The translations under genes and the position numbers were made by a program. Shown here one piece after another: positions 52,990-61,674 of a DNA stretch of 64,000 nt. Position 1 is the first letter of the stretch; the number at the start of each line of letters is the position of its first letter. The notes below the pieces were generated by a model. It made no database searches, was not told the origin of the DNA, and saw only the letters and a list, made by a program, of their open reading frames with translations. The DNA is from CAZBRS01 sp964494475 (GTDB lineage: Bacteria; Myxococcota_A; UBA9042; CAZBRS01): the NCBI GenBank assembly GCA_964494475.1, contig CAZBRS010000007.1, positions 53,966-117,965 on the forward strand, written 5' to 3'.

Positions 52990-53697
52990 TCAGGGGGCGA
53001 ACCCCACGCTGAGGCCGAACATCGCGGTCCCCCCGCCCACGGGTTGGAGCACCTCGCGTGTCGACGAGCCCATGATGCCGGCCGTGACGTCCTGGCGGAG
53101 CGTTCGAGTCGCCAGGTCGACCTGGAAAGCGAAGAACGCGCGCACGACCCCGCCGCTGCCAAGCCACGACAGCCAGGACAGCCACGAGACCGACTCGATG
53201 CGCCGACCGAGGCTGACGCGCGCGCCCAGATACGGCAGGTTCGCGCGGGTCTCGCCCGACACGTTGTGGACGAACATGCCGCTCCCGACACCGAAGTAGT
53301 GGTGGAGGCCTCCCTCGGCGAGGAGTTCGATGGTCGCATGGGCGCCGGGGATGGTCACGCCTGCGAGCGCTCCTGCCTGAAGTCGGTGGGATCCGACGAC
53401 GGCAGAGAGGACACCCAGGGTGCCGCCCAACCGAAGGTAATTGCAACGCACCGAGCCCAGGACTCCGATCCCTAGCAAGAGCGGGTCGTCGTCCCCCGTG
53501 GCGACCGGCAGGGTGAGTTCGAACCCCGGCTGCCAGCCAGACGGAGGGAGATAGGCATCCGACGCCGGTGGTCCCGGCTCCGGCTCGGATGCCACGCCGG
53601 CCTCTTCAGCGAACGCGCGCGAAGGAGCAGCGAGCAGGATGACGGCCAGGCCTGCCAGGATGATCGGCCGTCTCGCGATGCGATACCCGCTGTTCAT
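52990..53697 (-). CDS. Predicted outer-membrane or secreted protein of unknown family
   Basis: A 235-residue exported protein. Signal peptide MNSGYRIARRPIILAGLAVILLAAPSRAFA, then a Glu/Pro-rich linker (EEAGVASEPEPGPPASDAY). The rest is Gly-rich with alternating hydrophobic strands (RLGGTLGVLSAVVGSHRLQA, FGVGSGMFVHNVSG) and ends LSVGFAP, which suggests a small beta-barrel. A tandem SWLSWLSWLGS occurs near residue 172, encoded by repeated 9-nt units. Family unknown. Confidence 0.65.
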   Translation of the reverse strand: MNSGYRIARRPIILAGLAVILLAAPSRAFAEEAGVASEPEPGPPASDAYLPPSGWQPGFELTLPVATGDDDPLLLGIGVLGSVRCNYLRLGGTLGVLSAVVGSHRLQAGALAGVTIPGAHATIELLAEGGLHHYFGVGSGMFVHNVSGETRANLPYLGARVSLGRRIESVSWLSWLSWLGSGGVVRAFFAFQVDLATRTLRQDVTAGIMGSSTREVLQPVGGGTAMFGLSVGFAP

Positions 53698-54072
53698 TGG
53701 CCCCCCCGCTCGTCACCCGAAGTCTCGACCGGCGCCCATCGCAATCCAAAAGCAACAACCGTACCAATTTGCGCCGAGTCGGCCGCGATTTCCAGAGAAC
53801 ATCTCGCGAAGCCACGCCGAAACGTCCGGATTGGCGAGGTGACCAGCTACAGAAGACGTGGCGCGCCCCGGCCCCCCGATCTGTGTCGAGTGCGCCTCGG
53901 GCAGCCCGAGGCTCGCCGGCGTGGAGTCCTGCTCGCACGGGTGGAGGAGCGTTCATCCAGATCGCCCCTCCTTCTGGCGAGCTTTCGGGGACCGAACGCT
54001 CTCCAGGGCTTGTGAGGCACGACGTCGACAGGTATTCTGGCCGACGTACCCTCGCGAAGGTCAGTCGGACCC
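53698..54072. other. Divergent intergenic region, no gene seen
   Basis: A 375-nt gap between divergently transcribed envelope genes. It has lower GC in its left part (for example CCAAAAGCAACAACCGTACC near 53748) and holds the promoter at 54010-54038. I see no coding sequence with a convincing start and ribosome site. Confidence 0.6.
54010..54038 (+). promoter_or_regulatory. Predicted promoter of the barrel-DUF2330 pair
   Basis: TTGTGA (54010-54015), 17-bp spacer, TATTCT (54033-54038), 35 nt before the ATG at 54073. Confidence 0.5.
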
Positions 54073-54876
54073 ATGTTGGAACGAACGCACGAGAAGCCGG
54101 TACGCCTGCGTGCCGGAGCGCTTGCGCTCGCGGTCGCGTGCCTCCTCGCGCCCCCCTGTCGGGCAGGGGAGAACCCGGAGCCCCCGGACTGGCGCCACAC
54201 CGATCCCGCCGTCGATCGCTCGCTGCTCCTGCCCACCGCCCAGACTCTCGAGAAGGGACAGGTCTCGATCTACGACGTCGAGCTCATCTGGATCGGAGCA
54301 TCGTACGGCCTGCGGGATGACCTGGAGCTCTCGTTCGCGAGCCTGGTCACGGCGCCGATCGTAGCCCAGCTCATGGCGGTGACCACGATCAAGTGGCGCG
54401 TGTATTCGGACCGCATCGTGACGCTCTCGGCCATGGCGGGCTTCGAGTACAGCTTCAACTTTTCCAGGACGCACGTCCTGACCCCCGGGCTGGTCGCGCT
54501 GGTCGACCTGCACGATCCCGGCGGCGTCCTCCTGTGGAGCACGCGCCTCGGCCTGTTGCAACCGTTCGCGTTCGCGCACGGCAAGGGTGGCGCCAACACC
54601 AACCGGCCGGTCTGGACCGCTGCGACGGGTCCCCGGGTGAAGGTGCACCGCCTGGTCTCGCTGCTGGCGGAGGGGTTGGTAGCCGGAGGCGTTGGCGCGA
54701 CCTGGCGACCGGCCGATCCCTCCAACCATTTGCCTACCACCGTCGTCATCGCCTATGGCGTGCGCATCCACTGGCCGGCCGTGGCCCTCGACCTCGGGAT
54801 GTGCCGTCCGCTGGTCGACTTGCCGGCGGCCTGGACCCTGGGCTTCCCATGGCTGGGCTTCACGTGGAGGTTCTGA
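54073..54876 (+). CDS. Predicted outer-membrane beta-barrel protein
   Basis: A 267-residue exported protein. After a short basic N-terminus, a signal peptide (LRAGALALAVACLLAPPCRA) ends before GENPEPPDWRHTDPAVDRS. The mature part has alternating polar/hydrophobic strands (VELIWIGASYGLRDDLELSF, FEYSFNFSRTHVLTPGLVAL) and ends in FTWRF, an outer-membrane-barrel-like aromatic terminus. No family recognised. The DUF2330 gene starts on its stop (TGATG), so the two are coupled. Confidence 0.65.
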   Translation: MLERTHEKPVRLRAGALALAVACLLAPPCRAGENPEPPDWRHTDPAVDRSLLLPTAQTLEKGQVSIYDVELIWIGASYGLRDDLELSFASLVTAPIVAQLMAVTTIKWRVYSDRIVTLSAMAGFEYSFNFSRTHVLTPGLVALVDLHDPGGVLLWSTRLGLLQPFAFAHGKGGANTNRPVWTAATGPRVKVHRLVSLLAEGLVAGGVGATWRPADPSNHLPTTVVIAYGVRIHWPAVALDLGMCRPLVDLPAAWTLGFPWLGFTWRF

Positions 54877-56282
54877 TGCGCACGCTCGCCTGGGTGCTGG
54901 CCGCGTGGCTGGTGCTGACGCCCGCGCACGCGCGCTCCGATGGCATGGTATGGCCAAAACAATTGACCGCGGGTCAGGTCCAGACGGTCGACGTGGGAGA
55001 ACAACGCGGCCTGGTCTGGAGTTCCCGGGATCGCCTCGAGGTATGGATCGAGCCGCAGTACGCCTGGGAGGGCGGCGGCGCGGCGGCTTGGGTCATCCCC
55101 CTCCCCGACCGACCCGTGGTGTCGCAGGGCGATCCCCGGGTTCTGAACGATCTCGACGCCCTGACCGCACCCGTATTCGTCTCGTCGTGCTGGGAGCCCA
55201 CTTGCCGTTGCGGGTGTAACTGGCTGGGGTGCATGTTCGGGGGAGGCAGCGACGAACAGGCCGCCCCGACGATGGGAAGCGCGAGCGACCCCGCTTCGGC
55301 CGTGACCATCTGGGAGACCGGGTCGGTAGGAGCGTTCGACTACCAGATCATCTCGGCGCTCGAAGGAGCCGGGGTGCGCAGTTGGCTGGACGCGAACGGC
55401 TACCCGGTCGACGCAGGCGTCGCGCAGGCCTTGACGGCCCTCGAAACCGAAGGCCTGTATTTCTTCGTGGCGACGTTGGCCCGGTCGCCCGGGGCGGGCC
55501 AGGCGCTGCGCCCGGTGGTCTTCCGGTTCGACTCGTCGGTCGAACCCTTCTACCCCGTGCGACTGACGGCCGCGACGTTGCCGACGGGGGTGGCCCTGGT
55601 AGCCTCGATCTGGGTGTTGGCACAAGAGCCGATGTTCCCCATCGGGCCCGACGACGGCCTGAAGGCGGCCAGGCAGGTCTTCGCGGCCCCGTACGCCGAG
55701 AACATGCCGGAGGCGTACGTCGGAAAGCTGGAGGAGGCCCTCGCTGCAATGCCTCACGGCGGGTTCGTGCTGGAGTACCTGGGTGCGTTGAACGAGACGC
55801 GCGTGTTCGGCCGCGACGCCCTGAACCCCGCCGAGGTCTACTGCGGCACCGACGCGAGGTCGGGGGAGTTCACGTGCCTCGACGCCTGGGGCCTGCCGCC
55901 GGGTTGCCCCGAGACGGAAGAACCCCGTCCGATCGCTTGCGCAGCGATCGCGCCGGTGAAGCTGACGTCGAACCTGAAGGAAACCGTACGCGAGCGGGCA
56001 ACTCCCTATGCCGTGCGCCTTCGCGGCCTGTTGCCCGCCGGTGCGCGCGACGACGAGTGGCGCTTCGGCGCCGATCCGTCGATCCCGGAAGCCATGCGAG
56101 CCCACGAGAAAGCGGTCTACACCTCCGACGAGGGCGACTGCTACGAGTGTGCCCCTTGCGCAGGACTGTTCTGCGGCGTGATCCAGAACCGCCAGACGCC
56201 GCCCGGCATCGTGGCGATGCTCCTGGCGGGCCTTGGGCTCGCGACGCTCAGCTTGCGGGCGACGCTGCGAAGAAAGCGCTGA
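54876..56282 (+). CDS. DUF2330-family secreted protein with C-terminal membrane anchor
   Basis: A 468-residue exported protein, paralogous to that at 8675-10096. Signal peptide MRTLAWVLAAWLVLTPAHARS precedes DGMVWPKQLTAGQVQTVDVG. DUF2330-like segments are AAAWVIPLPDRPVV, WETGSVGAFDYQIISAL and FRFDSSVEPFYPVRLTAATL. A cysteine-rich insertion (CWEPTCRCGCNWLGCMFGG) and a late CYECAPCAGLFCGV are absent from the other paralogue. The C-terminus is a span (GIVAMLLAGLGLATLSL) with RRKR, an anchor or sorting tail. It starts within the barrel gene's stop. Confidence 0.85.
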   Translation: MRTLAWVLAAWLVLTPAHARSDGMVWPKQLTAGQVQTVDVGEQRGLVWSSRDRLEVWIEPQYAWEGGGAAAWVIPLPDRPVVSQGDPRVLNDLDALTAPVFVSSCWEPTCRCGCNWLGCMFGGGSDEQAAPTMGSASDPASAVTIWETGSVGAFDYQIISALEGAGVRSWLDANGYPVDAGVAQALTALETEGLYFFVATLARSPGAGQALRPVVFRFDSSVEPFYPVRLTAATLPTGVALVASIWVLAQEPMFPIGPDDGLKAARQVFAAPYAENMPEAYVGKLEEALAAMPHGGFVLEYLGALNETRVFGRDALNPAEVYCGTDARSGEFTCLDAWGLPPGCPETEEPRPIACAAIAPVKLTSNLKETVRERATPYAVRLRGLLPAGARDDEWRFGADPSIPEAMRAHEKAVYTSDEGDCYECAPCAGLFCGVIQNRQTPPGIVAMLLAGLGLATLSLRATLRRKR

Positions 56283-56422
56283 CGCCCGAGAACGAATCCG
56301 GAGACTGCGGGAGCCGGCATGGCCTCTGGCTCCAGCGGCAACGGCCAGGCGAGCCCGAGAGACAGGTCCCGACGACACCAGATACGCTCAGCGTCTTCGA
56401 TACCCTTGGGCCGCGCCGTGGG

Positions 56423-58939
56423 CTACTCCGTCTCGTTTTCGACGTAATACCCTGGCACCACTTCGGCCTTGCAGGCGCCCCCGTCGGTCACGGCGCGCAC
56501 GAAGCGCACGAACGTCGACGGGATCGTGTCGCAGTCGAGGTCGGCGTAGGCGGATACCCGAAAGAGCGACGGTGGCAGGTCCGGGACATTCCAGCCGTAC
56601 GCCCCCAACGCGTAGAGGTAAGCGTGGGGCCCTTCGAGAGCGAAGCCGACGGCCTGCCAGGCGGGGGTCTGCCAGACCGTGGGATCGGCGTCGCACAGGT
56701 CATCCCCGTCCTCGTCGGGGCCGCCCCCGGCCGCGCAGCACGTACCCTCGACGGGTGTGACTTGTTGCAGCGCCGGGAACGCGCACGCGCCGGGCGGTTG
56801 GGCCTGGTAGTAGGCCACGACGCCGTCGGCGATGGCGGCCAGGTTGGCCGAGACCTCGTCGAAGCGTGGATTGGGAGAGACGACACCGACCGCGGGCAGG
56901 AAGCCGGCCTGCTGGCCGGGCGTGAGCGCGAGGGATACCGTCGGCGCGTTCGCGGCCTCGGGGACGAAGCTCAGGGCCGAGGGCGGGGCGAGGTGGCAGG
57001 GGTCCTCGGGCGTTGCGACGCCCTGCACGGCAAAGGTCGACTGGGCCCCGTCGCAGTCCTGGTCGCCGAACGCCGAGATCGTGAAGTTGGCCGTGCCGAG
57101 GGATCCGCTCGACGCGAAGTTGTAGACGAAGGCGTGCGGCTCGCGCATCGTCACCCCGACCCCCAGGGCCGACCAGACCCCGTTGTTGTCGTTCCAGCTT
57201 AGTGGATCGCTGTCGCAGAGGTCGTCGGCGTCCTTGTCGGGCCCCCCCAGGTTCGGGCAGCACGTGCCCTCGATGGGCGTGACGCCCTGGCTGGCCGGGA
57301 ACTGGCAGGGCAGGGTCTCGGCGATCGCGCTCAACCGATCGGTGTGCGAGTAGTAGAGCGCCGCGCCCCGATAGATGCGCTGCAGCACGTCGAGCACTTC
57401 GGAGTTGTCGTCGAGGGCGAGCACGCAGGCGTGCGTTGCCGGGTCGCAGTGTCGCCGGGTGCCCCCTGGCAGCGCGTTCGCGTCGCCCTGGCAGTCGGCG
57501 TCGCCGGCGCAGGTCACGTCGGCGCAGGCGCCCGCGTCGCACACCTGCTGGCCGGGGCACGCGCCGCAGGACCATCCCGCAGCGAGGCCCAGGTCGACCA
57601 CGCCACAGACCACGCTGGCGCAGGGGTCGTCGAGGCTGGCTGCGGCGAAGTCTTGCAGGTCGCAGGCCCACCCCACGCCGTCGCCGTCGTGGTCGCGTTG
57701 GTCGGCGTTAGGGACCGCCGGGCAGTTGTCGGTGGCGCCCGGAACGCCGTCGCCGTCCGGGAGCGATCGCACGCAGAGAGATACCCCCGTCTCCCATCTA
57801 CCATCCGATTGGAACCCGAACTCGCAACCCAGGCCGAGCTTCGAGGGGATGGCGGGGCAGCCGTCGGCGCCGACGATCTGGCGGAGCGTGAACACCTCCC
57901 GGACCGTAGGGTCGCGCCACGCGGGCCCAATAGAATCGCAGCCGCTTCCCCACGCCAGGGGATCGTTGGGCGCAAGCCGCCACGCGAGCCCGGTGGCCGC
58001 GTCGGCGAACGAGCCGTCGGTGAGCGGCGTGACCGGCCGCGCGACGGCCGGCGGAGCGCCCTCGTCGTGAACGCAGAGCGCGGCGACCGTGTCGCTCCCA
58101 AGCGGCGAGAGGAACAGGCTCCAGTCTTCTCCCCTATACATGGTTTCGGTCACGTAGCCCAAGTGTACCCGGACCGTCGAGTTCGATATCGGTTCGTACG
58201 AAGCCAAGTCCAGCGCCGCCTCCGCATCGTAGGCGAACGCGGCCGGCACGGGGATCATGGCAAGCACTTCGTCGAGCGTGGCCAGGCGCCACGCCGGCGC
58301 CCCGAGCGCCAGGCTCGCGCAGGCCTCCACGGCGGCGGGCGCCGTCGTCGCTACGGGCACGCGCGTCCACACCCGTCCCGAACGTTCGTCGAGCACAGTG
58401 CCGTCACCCTGGTCCACGAACCGGCGGCGTCCCTCCCAGGGAGCATCGGCCAACCATCTCAGGTCGGGCCGGTCCTCGGATGCGGGTTGCGCGCGGCAGT
58501 GGCAGCCGTCGTGCGCCTGCAGACCGGCACCTGCCGGGCAGGCATCGATGCACGCGTCGGCGCAACGCCCACCGCTGCCGCCATCGCCCGGCGCGCAGGC
58601 CTGGCGGTCGGAGCAGTCGGCGTCGACCTCGCAGGGGTGCAGGCACACGCCCTGCTCACACGACTCTCCCGCATCGCACGTGCCGCAATTGCCACCACAC
58701 CCGTCGTCGCCACAGGCCCGCTCGCGACATTGGGGTGTGCAGGTCTCTTCGGGCGCCGCGTCGGGGGTCGCGTCTTCAACGACCTCCACGGGCACGTCGG
58801 CCGGGACGTCGGCCGAGACGTCGGCCGAGGCGTCGGCCGATGCGTCTGGACCCGCGTCGCCGCCGCCGTGCGAGCCACAGCCCGCCATGCCCGTCGCGAC
58901 CAGCACCAGTCCCATTGCCACCAGCCATCGCGTGCGCAT
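56423..58939 (-). CDS. Multidomain cysteine-rich lipoprotein with two pilin-head-like domains
   Basis: An 838-residue secreted lipoprotein. Signal peptide ends ATGMAGC; a (SADVSADVPADV)-type stalk follows. Residues ~65-130 form cysteine modules (CGDDGCGGNCGTC, CEVDADCSDRQAC). A DUF1566-like domain follows at ~165-390 (RRFVDQGDGTVLDERSGRVW), then one thrombospondin-type-3 calcium repeat (DGDGVPGATDNCPAVPNADQ, DHDGDGVGWACD). Two tandem domains at ~512-645 and ~690-838 share CCPNLGG.DKD / CCAAGGGPDEDGDD, W.ALGVG.....EPHAFVYNF and DCDG..STF, resembling the head of deltaproteobacterial type IV pilins but without the N-terminal helix. A GGAGG site precedes the ATG. Confidence 0.78.
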   Translation of the reverse strand: MRTRWLVAMGLVLVATGMAGCGSHGGGDAGPDASADASADVSADVPADVPVEVVEDATPDAAPEETCTPQCRERACGDDGCGGNCGTCDAGESCEQGVCLHPCEVDADCSDRQACAPGDGGSGGRCADACIDACPAGAGLQAHDGCHCRAQPASEDRPDLRWLADAPWEGRRRFVDQGDGTVLDERSGRVWTRVPVATTAPAAVEACASLALGAPAWRLATLDEVLAMIPVPAAFAYDAEAALDLASYEPISNSTVRVHLGYVTETMYRGEDWSLFLSPLGSDTVAALCVHDEGAPPAVARPVTPLTDGSFADAATGLAWRLAPNDPLAWGSGCDSIGPAWRDPTVREVFTLRQIVGADGCPAIPSKLGLGCEFGFQSDGRWETGVSLCVRSLPDGDGVPGATDNCPAVPNADQRDHDGDGVGWACDLQDFAAASLDDPCASVVCGVVDLGLAAGWSCGACPGQQVCDAGACADVTCAGDADCQGDANALPGGTRRHCDPATHACVLALDDNSEVLDVLQRIYRGAALYYSHTDRLSAIAETLPCQFPASQGVTPIEGTCCPNLGGPDKDADDLCDSDPLSWNDNNGVWSALGVGVTMREPHAFVYNFASSGSLGTANFTISAFGDQDCDGAQSTFAVQGVATPEDPCHLAPPSALSFVPEAANAPTVSLALTPGQQAGFLPAVGVVSPNPRFDEVSANLAAIADGVVAYYQAQPPGACAFPALQQVTPVEGTCCAAGGGPDEDGDDLCDADPTVWQTPAWQAVGFALEGPHAYLYALGAYGWNVPDLPPSLFRVSAYADLDCDTIPSTFVRFVRAVTDGGACKAEVVPGYYVENETE

Positions 58940-58942
58940 GGT

Positions 58943-60124
58943 CTACCTCCTCTCCAGCAGGGTCGCCGCGCAGGGCACCGAGACCGCGTGCAGGAAGGGT
59001 CTCTTCCGGGAGGCGCTCGTCCCGTAGACGACCTGGCGCGAGAAGATGGCGTGCCAGCGGCCGTCGGGTCCCTGGGCCAGCGCGCTGCCGTTGCCGGCGC
59101 GGTCCTTGGTGTCGATGGTGCGCACGGTCCAGCCGTCGGGGCCCGGCGCGGCCAGCATCAGGTTGCCGCTCGCGATCTGGTGGTAGATGACGAAGGGCGT
59201 GCCGTTGGCGGCCAGGCGCAGCGTGGCCGCGTAACCCGTGGGCGCTCCGTGGTCGGCGATCGTGCGCTGCCACGAGCCGGTGCGGTTCGTGGCGTAGGCC
59301 AGCTTCCTCGACGGCGCCAGGGGGTACGCCACGTGCGCGCCGCCGTCGGCGTCGACGGCCAGGGCTACGAACCGTGGAGCGGAGTCGTTGTAGTAGGAGT
59401 AGGGGGACCAGGCGGCGTTCAACAGGCCCACCTCGAGCGGCTCAATCACGTCGAAGGTCCAGGAACCCGAACGATCGGAGGCATACTCCAGCACGTGCGG
59501 GAGCCGCTGGAACACCAGGTGCGTGGCCCCGGCGTCGTCGACCTCGAGCGCCAACAGCGCGACCTGGTCCCCGTCGAGGCTGCCGTTGGGGAGGGGCACG
59601 ACCGTATCGGTCACCGCGTCGCTGTCGCGCACGACCAACGCCTCGCCGAAGGGCTCGGCCGACACGCTGCGTACCTGGCCGTCGGGGCGCAGGGCGAACG
59701 TGCCGTCCACGGCGGGCAGGAACGCGACGGGCCAATCCCCATCGGCGCGCGTGTAGACCGCGACGGTGCCGTCGGAAGCGCGGATCGCCAGGCGCAGGGC
59801 GGTGCCGTTGGTGCGAAGGCGCGGGCAACCCGTGCCCGTGACGTTCGCGACGCGGCGCCAGTCCCCCGCTTCGCGAACGTAGGTGGCACCGCCCTCATAC
59901 TCGACGCTGTAGAAGCCGGCGGCGCGGTACGCAGCGGCGACCACGACGGCCCCGTCGGACGCCACCGCGGCGTCGACGCAGCGGAACCCGCCACAATAGT
60001 CGCACGCGTCGGGGCCGATCGTCTCGATAGTCCAGGCAACGGGCGGCACGTCGCTGCACGCCGCAACGGGCTCGGCCGACAGGCCGAGAGCCACCAGGCT
60101 CGTCAGTATCGTCGAAGCGATCAT
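58943..60124 (-). CDS. Secreted beta-propeller-like protein
   Basis: A 393-residue exported protein, probably not a lipoprotein (signal peptide SLVALGLSAEPVAA then CSDVPPVAWTIETIG). The chain has repeats of hydrophobic strands ending in YxRxDGDW or YATNRTGSW (CGGFRCVDAAVASDGAVVVA, RFVALAVDADGGAHVAYPLA, LRLAANGTPFVIYHQIA), consistent with a six- or seven-bladed propeller. No catalytic motif seen. It lies 3 nt beyond the start of the lipoprotein gene in the same direction, so they probably form one operon. A GGAGAAG site precedes the ATG. Confidence 0.7.
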   Translation of the reverse strand: MIASTILTSLVALGLSAEPVAACSDVPPVAWTIETIGPDACDYCGGFRCVDAAVASDGAVVVAAAYRAAGFYSVEYEGGATYVREAGDWRRVANVTGTGCPRLRTNGTALRLAIRASDGTVAVYTRADGDWPVAFLPAVDGTFALRPDGQVRSVSAEPFGEALVVRDSDAVTDTVVPLPNGSLDGDQVALLALEVDDAGATHLVFQRLPHVLEYASDRSGSWTFDVIEPLEVGLLNAAWSPYSYYNDSAPRFVALAVDADGGAHVAYPLAPSRKLAYATNRTGSWQRTIADHGAPTGYAATLRLAANGTPFVIYHQIASGNLMLAAPGPDGWTVRTIDTKDRAGNGSALAQGPDGRWHAIFSRQVVYGTSASRKRPFLHAVSVPCAATLLERR

Positions 60125-60272
60125 GCGGCTTCTCCAATCAGGCGCGTGGCGCGTTCCGATCTTCTCACCTTGGTCCCTCGACGAAAACTATAATAATCGA
60201 GTGACGACCGGGGCGCGCGAAGGTACCTTTTGCGATGCGTCGTGACTCCGCCGATGCTCGAGGAGACCGCCG

Positions 60273-60479
60273 ATGAGACCGCTGACATGGGGGCTGGTGG
60301 TGGTGCTGGCGGGCCTGTTCGTGGCCTGCGACGCGAGCGATGGCGGGCCCTGCCACTCGAACCTCGACTGTGGCCAGGGCTGGATCTGCGTGCCGGACAA
60401 GGACGGCACTCTGAAGTGCGTTCAGAGCGTCCTGCCGCTGACCGCGCCGCAGGATCGGTTCGGCGCCTCGGTTCCGTGA
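60273..60479 (+). CDS. Small cysteine-containing lipoprotein
   Basis: A 68-residue predicted lipoprotein. MRPLTWGLVVVLAGLFVAC is a signal peptide with lipobox Cys19; the mature part DASDGGPCHSNLDCGQGWIC has a CxxxxxC/CxxxxxC pattern similar to the VxxxDCxxxxxC modules of neighbouring lipoproteins. A GGAG-like site precedes the ATG by a few bases. A TATAAT box at 60189-60194 could be its -10, but no matching -35 is seen. Small size makes the call moderate. Confidence 0.6.
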   Translation: MRPLTWGLVVVLAGLFVACDASDGGPCHSNLDCGQGWICVPDKDGTLKCVQSVLPLTAPQDRFGASVP

Positions 60480-60507
60480 TTCCGTGAACCCGCACCTAGG
60501 AGGAGCA

Positions 60508-61239
60508 ATGGAGCGATCGATCGTAGGGACCAGGCTCCTGGCGGGGGCCCTGGCAGCGGTGGCCCTTTCGGCCTGCGCTTCGTTCCAGATGCAGGTCGAT
60601 CCAGGCCTGTCGGCTACGGCGACCGTGTTCCCGGTCTCGGAGACGCCCGGGATCTTCCACGACGGGGCGCTGGTGTTCGGACCGTTTCGTGCGTCCGAGA
60701 TCGAACTGGACCCGACGCGGCACGCGAGCACCGACATCAAGGTGCTGGGCGTCGGCCGCAACCGGGAGGACGTGTCGCAGGCCTTCCGCTTCGTCGTGAC
60801 CGAGGGCGGCGCCGACGGCGGGGCGCGGGTCGCGTGCGCCGCGTCGAGTGGCGTGAAGGGGCAGGACCTGGTGGTGCTGCCCGGCCAGGTCACCACGCGA
60901 ACGGACGGTCTGAGTTGCACGGTGTCCCCGGTCACCGGGGCCGCCTGGACCTTCGAGTACACGGGGGAGCAGCAACGCAATCGGGGGACCGCCGACGGCC
61001 TGCTGGCCGGGCTCTCGGTCGAGTCGGCCCATGGAGTGACGGGGGGCTGGGAGCAGCGCCACGCCGTGGGCGCGACGTTCCTGCTGAAAGGAAAGGTCAT
61101 CGGCGCGGTGCAGACGCTGCACCCCGGCAGCCGCGTCTGGCTGGCGCCCGACCTGGCACCGGAGCAGCGCTCCGGGCTGGCCATCCTGGCCGCTGCGCTG
61201 TGGCTTCGCGAGCAGTACGGCGCGAAGACCGAGGGTTGA
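60508..61239 (+). CDS. Predicted outer-membrane lipoprotein of unknown family
   Basis: A 243-residue lipoprotein. Signal peptide MERSIVGTRLLAGALAAVALSAC has lipobox Cys23 and is followed by ASFQMQVDP, with Ala at +2 favouring outer-membrane sorting. The rest is soluble and beta-rich (FRFVVTEGGADGGARVACAA, WTFEYTGEQQRNRG). The end is amphipathic. Family not recognised. The ATG follows TAGGAGGAGCA, an excellent ribosome site. Confidence 0.72.
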   Translation: MERSIVGTRLLAGALAAVALSACASFQMQVDPGLSATATVFPVSETPGIFHDGALVFGPFRASEIELDPTRHASTDIKVLGVGRNREDVSQAFRFVVTEGGADGGARVACAASSGVKGQDLVVLPGQVTTRTDGLSCTVSPVTGAAWTFEYTGEQQRNRGTADGLLAGLSVESAHGVTGGWEQRHAVGATFLLKGKVIGAVQTLHPGSRVWLAPDLAPEQRSGLAILAAALWLREQYGAKTEG

Positions 61240-61273
61240 GGCGACCCGGAACGGTCGGCCGCAGGAGTCCGCG

Positions 61274-61583
61274 ATGCAACGAGCTCGCTTTTCGAGATGC
61301 GGGCCGTCCGGGGTCTACTGGTCCGTCGTGCTGCTGGCGACGACCGCGTGCGGGTTGGCGCAGCGCACCCGTTCACCCCACTGCGAAGGAAGCGACCTGC
61401 ACGAGTGGGCCGTCGACTACCCGTGCGGCCTGGCCTCCCCTCGCTTGCAACGGGCCCGTGTGCCAGGGCCGTGACCTCGGCGTGTGCGGCGACACCGGCT
61501 ACGTCCGCTCGGTGCAGGCCTGCCCGGACGGGCAGGCCTGCGGCGTGTCCGGGCATCCCTCGTATGACCTCACGTACCTGTAG
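61274..61583 (+). pseudogene. Frameshifted small cysteine-rich lipoprotein gene
   Basis: The ATG at 61274 follows AGGAG and encodes a signal peptide ending VVLLATTAC, then GLAQRTRSPHCEGSDLHEWA. The frame stops at 61474. The cysteine-rich continuation ACNGPVCQGRDLGVCGDTGY ... VQACPDGQACG runs in another frame to 61583. One base too many (or two too few) near 61430-61450 would join them into a ~100-residue lipoprotein. Either a real mutation or a sequencing error. Confidence 0.5.
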
Positions 61584-61614
61584 CGTAGCGCGAGGACGCA
61601 GTTCTCCATGCCGC

Positions 61615-61644
61615 TTGACCGCTCCAACATCCAAAAAGTATAGT
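61615..61644 (+). promoter_or_regulatory. Predicted promoter of the tandem WWQW lipoprotein gene
   Basis: TTGACC (61615-61620), 18-bp spacer, TATAGT (61639-61644), 30 nt before the ATG at 61675. One of the best promoter matches in the window. Confidence 0.6.
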
Positions 61645-61674
61645 GCCGGCCGTGAAGACACATGGGGGTTCTGC

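Noticed and set aside
53847..54236. Minus-strand reading frame across the divergent gap
   Set aside because: It has no ribosome site or recognisable motif and overlaps the start of the barrel gene.
58780..58870. Short direct repeats of about 12 bp
   Set aside because: They encode the SADVSADVPADV-type stalk of the lipoprotein, so they are coding rather than a regulatory array.
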